DNA of 9,343 nt, from positions 1 through 9,343 of the forward strand of contig JBAWVO010000253.1 of assembly GCA_037147235.1 (NCBI GenBank). The letters are read 5' to 3'. The position numbers and the translations under genes are program-made. The notes under the pieces were generated by a model. The model was given only the letters and a program-made list of their open reading frames with translations. It was not told the origin of the DNA and ran no database searches. Below, piece by piece: positions 1 to 6,335 of this stretch (its first letter is position 1; every line of letters starts with the position of its first letter). The DNA is from JANXQG01 sp037147235 (GTDB lineage Bacteria; Planctomycetota; Planctomycetia; Pirellulales; Thermoguttaceae).

Positions 1-730
1 GGGTCAGCATCTCGGTGTTTTCGTTGCCGGTGCTGAGGTCGAGCCGGTTATCAATGACAATTTGTGGCTGGGCTTTCTTCACCAGCGCATAGGTGCTTGC
101 TTGGTCATAGACCGCCTTGTGCCCGTCATGATCAAACCATAACAAATCAACCTGCCCGTAGTTGGTGAGCAACTCGCTCAACTGCCCCTGCATCCGGGCA
201 ATAAACGCGGCGTTGCGGTCGGTGCGAAAATCCGGGTCGCGCCAATCCATCGGCGAGAAATACCAGCCAAGTCGCAGGCTGTCCTTGCGCACCGCCTGCA
301 CCAGTTCCGCGCAGAGGTCACGCTTGAACGGCGTCGCGGTGATGTTGTAGGGGTCCACTTTGGAATCCCAAAGCAAAAAGCCATCGCAATGCTTTGCGGT
401 CAGTACGACGTATTTCATGCCCGCCATTTTGGCGATGCCTGTCCAATCGGCGGCGTTGAACTTGGTTGGGTTGAATTTTTTGTAAAGGTTGTCGTAAACC
501 AGGGCGGGCGTCGGACCTTTGTTCGGGCATTTTGGATTCGTATTGGCACGCGACCAACTGATTTCCTTTCCGGTGAGAGACACCGGCCCGTAATGGATGA
601 ACATCCCGAAACGCGCCTCGCGCCACCACGCCATGCGGGTGTCTCGCTGTTCCTTGGTTTCCGCGCCGGAACAAAGGGTCGCTGTCAGGGCTATCAAGGC
701 GATAGTCAAATTCATTGATTTTGATTTCAT
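1..730 (-). CDS. GH29 alpha-L-fucosidase, secreted, 3' end beyond window
   Basis: Retaining exo-alpha-L-fucosidase that removes terminal fucose from glycans outside the cytoplasm. Only 243 codons are visible, about half of a usual GH29 protein; the frame stays open to the window edge. A signal peptide covers residues 1-23 (basic start, hydrophobic stretch, SGA before the likely cleavage). Family motifs seen are RFGMFIHYG (residues 40-48), LTAKHCDGF (110-118), GWYFSPMDW (155-163) and DLLWFD (195-200). By comparison with characterised GH29 enzymes, D200 is the probable nucleophile. The acid/base lies in the missing half or cannot be assigned. The second His of the usual KHHDGF is Cys115 here. 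The start at 730 was chosen because AAAGGA lies 8 bases upstream (739-744); an in-frame ATG at 739 would sit inside that site. The gene follows the GH9 gene by 45 bases, so it is probably in the same operon. The family call is firm; the natural substrate is unknown. Confidence 0.93.
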   Translation of the reverse strand, partial: MKSKSMNLTIALIALTATLCSGAETKEQRDTRMAWWREARFGMFIHYGPVSLTGKEISWSRANTNPKCPNKGPTPALVYDNLYKKFNPTKFNAADWTGIAKMAGMKYVVLTAKHCDGFLLWDSKVDPYNITATPFKRDLCAELVQAVRKDSLRLGWYFSPMDWRDPDFRTDRNAAFIARMQGQLSELLTNYGQVDLLWFDHDGHKAVYDQASTYALVKKAQPQIVIDNRLDLSTGNENTEMLT

Positions 731-738
731 AGTGTCCA

Positions 739-744
739 TCCTTT
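739..744 (-). promoter_or_regulatory. Ribosome binding site of the GH29 gene
   Basis: AAAGGA on the minus strand, 8 bases before the ATG at 730. It decides between two in-frame ATGs (739 and 730) in favour of 730, because the upstream ATG overlaps the site itself. Confidence 0.6.
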
Positions 745-775
745 GCGGTATTCCTAACTCCTAACCTTCATGCCT

Positions 776-2590
776 TCACCTCGCCGTTGCCTCGGCTGCC
801 AACGCAAGAATCAGCCATGCCGAATGTGGAATCCACTGCTCTTTCCATCGCCAGCTCCAATCGGCCCGCGTGCCATGGGGCGGGGAAAGGAAGGCGATGT
901 CTTGCTCATCCTCCACGCCCGACGTGATCCCGTTGCAGATGCCGCCCGGCGGATTGGGGATTCCGGCCTCATAGTCGTCCGGGTTGTTCCGCCCCTTGCC
1001 CTGCATCATGCACATATTATAGGGGTTCAGCCCAAGAATCCAATTGGTCTGGTTCCGCGCATAGGATTTCAACTCCGCGGCCACCGCGGGCGAGGCGAGT
1101 TTGCTGCCCATGAGCGCGGCCGCGGCCAACGAACCTAGCCGAGAGTTTTCGCCAAACCACCAGTAGCCGCTCTCGTTGCGGTGTGGGAAGAAGAAGTCGC
1201 AATGCTTGCCGCCGTCAACCTCCTTGACATACTGCCGGGCGTAACCAAACGGATTGGCCACCTCCCTGGTGATTGCAAGCTCGAACCGCAACGATTCCAT
1301 CACCCCCTTTTCAGCGGAAGCCTTTCGCGGGGCATCATTCTCCTCCTTCAGGTAACGAAGCAAGGCGACGACCGGGAGTCCCGCGTCGGACGGGTGGAAA
1401 AAGGGCCGCGCGCCGTCCGCGTCCGCCCGCCACCAGCCCGTGTATTTGTCGTCCTTGGAAATGCGTTTCACCAGCGACTCCGCGCGCAACCGGGCGGAGT
1501 CAAGGTAGGTCGTGTTCGTCGTGGCATGGTAGAGTTCCGTGGCCGCCAGCAGCGCACAATAGTCGTCGATGATGTTCTCCCGGTGGTCATCCACGTATTC
1601 CAGGTTGTGGGCTACGAGGTGCTTGAAGCCGAGTTCCGCCGCCGCGAGGTAGCGCTGTGGCGAGTAATCCCCGCTCTCCCGGAGCGTACTGACCCGGGCG
1701 AGGGCCGCGATCGCCATGCCGCCACCCTCCCGGAACCCCGCCTGGACCTCGCCGTGCTTGACATGTGCCAGCCCCTTATATCCACAGATCTCCCGCTTTG
1801 CGGGATCCCTTGTGCAGCCGTCCGCGACGGAAGCGTAGAAATATCCGCTCGGATCCTGCATCCGAACCAGGAAATCCGCGCCGTACAATGCCTCCTCCTG
1901 AAGCAGAGGTATCATCTTTCGCAGCCGTTGGCTCTTCTGCGTCCGCAGTAGTTCCTCACTCTGCAAGAAACACCAAACCACCATCGGCGTCTGCTGGGGG
2001 TTCATGTAGTTGCTTTCGCTCTGGTGGCTCAAGTATTTTGACATATCGCCCGAGGCATCGTACCAACCGCCATGCACGTCGATACGCTGCCGTTGAGGCT
2101 CGCCAAAGATCGGAACACTGCGATCGGCCTTGTCATAGACACCCGAACAGCGTTGGATGCGGAAATAGTAGACCAGGTCAGCCAGGCAGGATTCTGGCAG
2201 CAACCACTCGCGAAGGACGAACGGCTCCGAAAGCACATCCTGCGCCCGGATGCGATACGTGCCCGGTTGGACGAGTGACGAAAAGTCTCCCTGGTGGAAG
2301 AATCGGCCCTTCCAGCCATCGACCTTGCCGACTTTCTTGAGTGGTCCCTCGAAAACGATGTGCGACTGGCTATTGAGGACCTGGAAATTGGCGAGTGCGA
2401 TATCCTCGCCGCTCTGGACCACGACGCGCTTGCTCCCTTCGGTATCGTATCCCAGATGATTAACTAGAATATGAAACGTCGCGGCCTGTAGCGCGCTGCA
2501 CCATCCGGCCCCGAGTGCCAGGATGACAACAAGATTGAACAAGCTTTTTATGCGCATGCGATTGGGAAAGAATCTAGGTGTTTTGTTCAT
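776..2590 (-). CDS. GH9 glycoside hydrolase with N-terminal Ig-like domain, secreted
   Basis: Inverting glycoside hydrolase of 604 residues. GH9 contains mainly beta-1,4-endoglucanases but also exo-beta-glucosaminidases. A signal peptide ends near LQA (residues 34-36). Residues 38-126 form a CelD_N-type Ig-like domain (ILVNHLGY, then the PGTYRI strand). The (alpha/alpha)6 catalytic domain runs from about 135 to 600. Its DVHGGWYDASGD segment (171-182) carries the catalytic-base Asp pair, D178 and D182, with one residue more between them than the classical DAGD. Near the C-terminus, WKEQWIPHSAW places E584 where the GH9 general acid is expected. The start at 2590 overlaps the stop of the GH38-like gene (ATGA, 2587-2590), so translation is probably coupled. 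M12 at 2557 would give a shorter signal peptide but lacks a clear ribosome binding site. The family call is firm. Activity is open: a divergent DASGD subgroup need not be a cellulase. Confidence 0.92.
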   Translation of the reverse strand: MNKTPRFFPNRMRIKSLFNLVVILALGAGWCSALQAATFHILVNHLGYDTEGSKRVVVQSGEDIALANFQVLNSQSHIVFEGPLKKVGKVDGWKGRFFHQGDFSSLVQPGTYRIRAQDVLSEPFVLREWLLPESCLADLVYYFRIQRCSGVYDKADRSVPIFGEPQRQRIDVHGGWYDASGDMSKYLSHQSESNYMNPQQTPMVVWCFLQSEELLRTQKSQRLRKMIPLLQEEALYGADFLVRMQDPSGYFYASVADGCTRDPAKREICGYKGLAHVKHGEVQAGFREGGGMAIAALARVSTLRESGDYSPQRYLAAAELGFKHLVAHNLEYVDDHRENIIDDYCALLAATELYHATTNTTYLDSARLRAESLVKRISKDDKYTGWWRADADGARPFFHPSDAGLPVVALLRYLKEENDAPRKASAEKGVMESLRFELAITREVANPFGYARQYVKEVDGGKHCDFFFPHRNESGYWWFGENSRLGSLAAAALMGSKLASPAVAAELKSYARNQTNWILGLNPYNMCMMQGKGRNNPDDYEAGIPNPPGGICNGITSGVEDEQDIAFLSPPHGTRADWSWRWKEQWIPHSAWLILALAAEATAR

Positions 2591-5208
2591 GGAGTCAGCA
2601 GGAAGCTAGCCGGAGCGTATGCGCCGAGGTTAAAGGTCAGTTTGCCGGCGTTGACGCGAATCGGTTTGCCGGTATTTTCGCCACGAAGATTCACAGGTAC
2701 TGCGCTCGCAAATGTCGCACCGGCGGGGAAAGTGATGGTCAGTTCGCCGGAAACACCGCCCAGCTCCCAGACGCGCAGAAGCGTGCCCGGATTCCTGTTG
2801 AAGTCGCTGCCGTAGGCGGTTATCTGGACGCCTTTGCGAGAAGTGGTGATGCCAGCCTGTTCGGCGGGCAGAGTGCCACCCTTGCCGTAGGCGATGACGG
2901 CAATGAACGGCAGTCGGGCTTCCAGCGAGGGAGTGACCAGTACCGATTCCGCCGTGGCGTCCTTGCCGAACGTCCAGAGGCGGACTCGCGAACTCCACGT
3001 GCCGGGATACCAGTAGCGATAGTTGGTGTTCCACTGGTTGTTGTAGAGGTTGAGATAGACCGCCGGATTTTTCGGCACGAAGTCGAGGGAGAATTTCCAC
3101 ATCCCGGGCCGGTCGAGGCTGATGAGGGGATGGTCGAGCGGACAAACAGCGATGCCGGAACCATCGGCGTCGGTGAGTGTGACACCTGTGCCGACGGCAT
3201 AGAGGTGTCGATTGGCTCCGGTGAGGATGTCCTTCGTTGGGTCCATGATACCAAGATTACGTCCCACGCGGAATTGCGGGGCGTTGACTTTGAACGGCAG
3301 ACAGAGCCAATCGGCTTCGGGCCAATTATCTTTGGCTTTATCTTTGATGGTGAGTTCACAATCCACGTAGGGCTGGCCGCGGTACAGCGTGACACGCATG
3401 GCGATACCCGGCAGGTGTATGGCGGTATCGCCGGGAAGATTCATGACGGCGGTTTCTACCAGCTTGTCGCGGGTAATTGTGAGCGAGCCGTTGGCCGGCG
3501 AGGCGGCGCGGTGGGGAACATTTTTGGGCATGCCGGGCTTGTGCATGCCGGGGTGGAGCATGTCACCCCAACGGCCTTGCTGATAGTCGCGGCAATAGTC
3601 GGCAGTCTGCTGGAAGGAGAAACGTTCGTTGAGATACTGGCCGAGACCCTGCGCTGCCGCGGTATCCACCCACTCGCGGCCGGTGCGTTTATCCACCAGA
3701 GAGCTGATCGTGCCGCGGGCGGGATCGAGTTTGACTCTGAAGAATTCGTTTTCCAGCGTGTCGCCCGCGCCTGTCGCGGGTTTGAGTGCCGGGGTTGCGG
3801 GAAATGTCTTGTAGCCGCAGGCCGGAACGCGATCGGCGAGGAACGATGCCTGGCCAGAAAGTTCGACGATGTCAGAACGCGTCCACGGCAATGGGTTGTA
3901 AACGACCACACGCGGGCCGGCGCGACTCACGGCTTGGGCGAGCGCGGCGAGGTTGGTCTTGAGCAGTGACGATGCAATCTTGCCGGTGGTGCGGATGTAG
4001 TCGGTCTTGTCTTCCCATGACCCTTCGAGTTCGGCGTTGGCGGGTGGGTTTTTGTCCCCGTAGGCATTCACACTGGCCGCGCCGCCCCAGGTGTGCTCGT
4101 TGTAAAGCAGGCTTTGTTCGTAGGCGCGGGCAAGTTCCTTGGCGGGGTCGGCGGCCTGCACGCCCCAAGCGCGGAGTTGTGTGTTGAGCACCTCAACAAC
4201 CGGCATGAGCGGGCGGACGTTGCGCGCGGTGCGCATGCCACCGGGATCGCACATCGAACCGTGGATCCAGGTGTCGGGCGTCTCACCCTTAATGACCGGA
4301 ATGTCGGGCTTCTCAGCGAGAATGGCGGCGGCGAATTCTTCCATGGTTCCCATGCGGACTTTGACGCCCGGCATCTTATCCGCGACCTCGGCAAAGATGG
4401 ACTTGACACCATCGGCACTCGGCGGACCGGAATTGTCGCCCGTTACAATGATGGCGACCCAAGTCTTGTATGGCCAGTTTGGCGGGGGCAACAGATTATG
4501 GCCAATCCAAGAGTCGCGGCGGCCCTCCCACGGCCAGAAGGCAGTGCATGTTCCGTAAATGCTCGAATACATGGTCAGCACGCGCGAGCCGTCGGGGCCT
4601 TCCCACCAAAACAGTGGCGGCAGGTTGTGAATATAGCCCGACGGCCAGTTGCATCCGATGTGCATGAACTTGACGCCACCCTGTGCCAAGCCCGTGGCCA
4701 GCGCGCGTCCCTGCGAGGGCACATCCGTGGTCTTTGCCCCGCGCGCCAACGGCAGGCCATACTGCCGCGAGACCGTGTCGGCAAAGAGGTAGCCGCGAGC
4801 AAACTCCTCCGGCTCCAACAACTCGGCCTCAATACTGAATGGCAGGGCATGGGTGACGAACTTGCCGGATTTCATGGCCGCGTTCAGCCGCTGGCGGCGT
4901 TCAGGCGTTTGACCCTGCCAGTCTTCAAGCACTTTTCCCATCACCCAACCCGGCGAAGTCCACACGAACTGCTGTTCGGACGGCAGACCCTTCGACTTGT
5001 CCATGACATCCAGCGCCCGGTCAATCATCGTGGTGCGGTAATACTCCATCAGGTCCTTGACCCGATGCGTGTAGCCGATGTCGAAATGCGTTTTGCAGAC
5101 GACGATGATTTGTTCGGTTTGGACCGTGCTTGCAGAGAAACCCGCCGAGGTTAATACCATTCCCAGCAGGCTCGCAGTAATGATCTTGATGCTTCGTTTC
5201 ATTTGCAT
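2587..5208 (-). CDS. GH38-like (DUF5054-type) alpha-mannosidase-like enzyme, secreted
   Basis: Large secreted glycosidase-like protein of 873 residues, resembling metal-dependent retaining alpha-mannosidases of GH38. The signal peptide runs from the start to about FSAS (residue 27). The N-terminal catalytic-type domain has CKTHFDIGYTH (38-48), whose H41 and D43 match the GH38 H-x-D zinc ligands. D162 in TTDVPSQG matches the nucleophile, and H372 in NEHTWGG matches the last ligand. The C-terminal beta-domain shows VVVYNPLPW (434-442), LENEFFRVKL (485-494) and GTISSLVDKRTG (499-510), all typical of GH38. The start at 5208 follows AGGA by 11 bases and opens directly into the signal peptide; 5202 is an in-frame alternative. 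The open frame extends to 5286, but that part is not protein-like. The stop overlaps the GH9 start. The fold is well supported; mannose specificity is inferred, since DUF5054 members are poorly characterised. Confidence 0.82.
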   Translation of the reverse strand: MQMKRSIKIITASLLGMVLTSAGFSASTVQTEQIIVVCKTHFDIGYTHRVKDLMEYYRTTMIDRALDVMDKSKGLPSEQQFVWTSPGWVMGKVLEDWQGQTPERRQRLNAAMKSGKFVTHALPFSIEAELLEPEEFARGYLFADTVSRQYGLPLARGAKTTDVPSQGRALATGLAQGGVKFMHIGCNWPSGYIHNLPPLFWWEGPDGSRVLTMYSSIYGTCTAFWPWEGRRDSWIGHNLLPPPNWPYKTWVAIIVTGDNSGPPSADGVKSIFAEVADKMPGVKVRMGTMEEFAAAILAEKPDIPVIKGETPDTWIHGSMCDPGGMRTARNVRPLMPVVEVLNTQLRAWGVQAADPAKELARAYEQSLLYNEHTWGGAASVNAYGDKNPPANAELEGSWEDKTDYIRTTGKIASSLLKTNLAALAQAVSRAGPRVVVYNPLPWTRSDIVELSGQASFLADRVPACGYKTFPATPALKPATGAGDTLENEFFRVKLDPARGTISSLVDKRTGREWVDTAAAQGLGQYLNERFSFQQTADYCRDYQQGRWGDMLHPGMHKPGMPKNVPHRAASPANGSLTITRDKLVETAVMNLPGDTAIHLPGIAMRVTLYRGQPYVDCELTIKDKAKDNWPEADWLCLPFKVNAPQFRVGRNLGIMDPTKDILTGANRHLYAVGTGVTLTDADGSGIAVCPLDHPLISLDRPGMWKFSLDFVPKNPAVYLNLYNNQWNTNYRYWYPGTWSSRVRLWTFGKDATAESVLVTPSLEARLPFIAVIAYGKGGTLPAEQAGITTSRKGVQITAYGSDFNRNPGTLLRVWELGGVSGELTITFPAGATFASAVPVNLRGENTGKPIRVNAGKLTFNLGAYAPASFLLTP

Positions 5209-5224
5209 GTTTGAATGATTCCTG

Positions 5225-5365
5225 TCACTTGGGACTCGCCGACATCGGCGCGATGTTATCCTCATCCAAGTACTTTTGCATCCCACGCTCGCTCCTATAC
5301 CAGTCCTGGATGTTCTTCAAGAGCGGATGGATCCAAACATGGGATCGGCTGGTTCCGGGGTGGAT
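5225..5365 (-). pseudogene. Possible 3' remnant of a lost gene, or a small ORF
   Basis: A 46-codon open frame with no usable start at its head, ending in TGA at 5225-5227, 16 bases before the GH38-like start. From about codon 10 it reads like ordinary protein: HVWIHPLLKNIQDWY, then RGMQKYLDEDNIAPM, ending SASPK. In the last 37 codons 29 third positions are G or C, like the neighbouring genes. The only ATG well inside (5279-5281) would leave 18 residues. The position, just before the next operon gene and just after a palindromic element, fits the tail of a gene whose 5' part was lost. I do not recognise the family. Chance openness in G+C-rich DNA is the main alternative. Confidence 0.35.
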
Positions 5366-5392
5366 TCACGCCGCCTCGGCCACCTGCCAAAA

Positions 5393-5456
5393 CCGGACTT
5401 CCCCGTAAAGCGGCGTTCTCGGCGGCGCCACCTTTACGGAGAGTTCATCAGTCCGG
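5393..5456. repeat. Large imperfect palindrome, candidate dispersed repeat
   Basis: Nested inverted repeats. CCGGAC (5393-5398) pairs with GTCCGG (5451-5456), CCGTAAAG (5403-5410) pairs with CTTTACGG (5432-5439), and GGCG (5412-5415) pairs with CGCC (5426-5429). This gives 18 paired bases separated by internal loops, so either strand could fold. There is no T-run after it on the minus strand, so it is not a classical terminator. It lies in the only long non-coding gap of the window. It could be a REP-like or non-autonomous mobile element, but only one copy is visible here. Confidence 0.55.
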
Positions 5457-5465
5457 ACGGCGTTA

Positions 5466-5482
5466 GGCAAACCGAGTTTGCC
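5466..5482 (-). terminator. Hairpin just after the propeller gene
   Basis: A perfect 7-base stem, GGCAAAC with GTTTGCC, and a 3-base loop, starting 6 bases after the TAG stop of the propeller gene. The place and compactness suggest a transcription end or an RNA-stabilising hairpin. No T-tract follows on the minus strand, so strong intrinsic termination is doubtful. Confidence 0.4.
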
Positions 5483-5488
5483 CAGCGA

Positions 5489-6241
5489 CTACTTCACTTT
5501 CGCCATCAAGAGTTTGCCACTCTTCGTGGCGGCAAAGAGCCATCCATCACATCCCGCCAAGACTGTAACGCCGGGGGCATCGCCGATCTCCTGCCACTTG
5601 ACGTCGGGTTTGGTTGGGTCGCCCACAAAAAGCTTGTCCTCCTTGGTGGCAATATAGAACTTCCCGCCAGCTTCCGTCAGCGCAAGGGCACCCACCGGAG
5701 GGCGGCGATCAATGCGAGCGGCGTTCCATGGAAGGCCGTCCAGACCCCTTTGTGCGGGCGGCAGTTGAGCAAGTGCTTCTGGCGTGGCACCGGCTTCGCG
5801 CGCCATGATCGTCGCTTCCGTGCCAGCTTCCTTGGTGTCCACGAGGGCAAAAATCTTCCCAGCCGCTCCGGCCATTCCGACCAGACACCAAGCATGACCA
5901 TCATCCTGCCAGTCGGCACTCGTTTCAACGGCGTCGCGCTTCAATAATCGGCCGCCCGCCCGAGCGTTGAGCGAGGCGAAGAACTTCCCATCAACCACTC
6001 CCATCGCCACGACCGGGCCGGGGGCACCGCCAATCGTTTTCCATTCGACCTTCGCTGCGGCCGGGTCGCAGACCTGAAGATTCTGGTCTGCCGTGCAGGC
6101 AAAGATCTTCCCGCCAATGGACGCCATCCCAACGACGCCCGGGGCCTCGCCAATCGTTTTCCAAGCCACTTCTTCAGCATGGAGACGGGCAGATAGACCC
6201 GCGATTGCAGTAACCGCCAACAATAGTACAAAACGTTTCAT
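5489..6241 (-). CDS. Secreted five-repeat beta-propeller-like protein
   Basis: Secreted protein of 250 residues with no recognised catalytic motif. A signal peptide covers residues 1-22 (cleavage near LHA). The rest is built of about five repeats of roughly 40 residues, at about 25-64, 65-106, 109-150, 180-212 and 213-250. Each follows the plan W-x-x-I-G-x-A-P-G, a short hydrophobic strand, GGK-[IF]-[FY]-A, then L-x-x-x-D-P. Repeats 1 and 2 share WKTIG exactly 40 residues apart; repeats 3 and 4 are weakest. The plan suggests a small beta-propeller, comparable in blade number and size to tachylectin-2-like lectins. Sugar binding is an inference from that and from the neighbours. The start at 6241 is set by AAGGAG 8 bases upstream and by the signal peptide; a longer frame from a GTG at 6331 adds unlikely residues. 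A hairpin and a 280-base gap follow. Confidence 0.75.
   Translation of the reverse strand: MKRFVLLLAVTAIAGLSARLHAEEVAWKTIGEAPGVVGMASIGGKIFACTADQNLQVCDPAAAKVEWKTIGGAPGPVVAMGVVDGKFFASLNARAGGRLLKRDAVETSADWQDDGHAWCLVGMAGAAGKIFALVDTKEAGTEATIMAREAGATPEALAQLPPAQRGLDGLPWNAARIDRRPPVGALALTEAGGKFYIATKEDKLFVGDPTKPDVKWQEIGDAPGVTVLAGCDGWLFAATKSGKLLMAKVK
6021..6163 (-). repeat. Internal tandem repeat within the propeller gene
   Basis: Bases 6021-6043 and 6141-6163 agree at 21 of 23 positions and lie exactly 120 bases (40 codons) apart. They mark the same point in repeats 1 and 2. DNA-level identity suggests that these two repeats arose by recent duplication or are kept alike by gene conversion; the copy near 5572-5594 has diverged more. 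Confidence 0.6.
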
Positions 6242-6249
6242 CACAAACA

Positions 6250-6255
6250 CTCCTT
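6250..6255 (-). promoter_or_regulatory. Ribosome binding site of the propeller gene
   Basis: AAGGAG on the minus strand, 8 bases before the ATG at 6241. It is the best Shine-Dalgarno match in the window, and it rules out the upstream GTG at 6331 as the start. Confidence 0.75.
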
Positions 6256-6335
6256 CTGCCACTCGGGCAAACAAAGTTTGGAAACCTCGGCCAGCCAGGA
6301 CACCCCAGCTATTAAAAACCTCGGCTTCCACAAAT

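Noticed and set aside
2578..3969. 463-codon open frame on the plus strand
   Set aside because: It lies wholly opposite the GH38-like gene, has no domain-like composition or signal peptide, and is an expected shadow of G/C-rich third positions.
5209..5286. N-terminal extension of the GH38-like protein to an ATG at 5286
   Set aside because: The 26 extra residues are Arg/Cys-rich, come before a good signal peptide and share the region with another open frame; a Shine-Dalgarno-like AGGA precedes 5208.
5294..5320. Promoter-like pair TTGAAG and TATAGG on the minus strand
   Set aside because: The spacer is only 15 bases, the match is weak, and the stretch lies inside the protein-like remnant frame.
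6282..6325. Two direct copies of AAACCTCGGC in the 94-base gap
   Set aside because: Ten-base copies 34 bases apart could be an operator, but there is no symmetry, no third copy and no regulator nearby; too little to call.
6242..6331. GTG start at 6331 for the propeller gene
   Set aside because: It would put 30 residues before a textbook signal peptide, and the strong AAGGAG site points to 6241.
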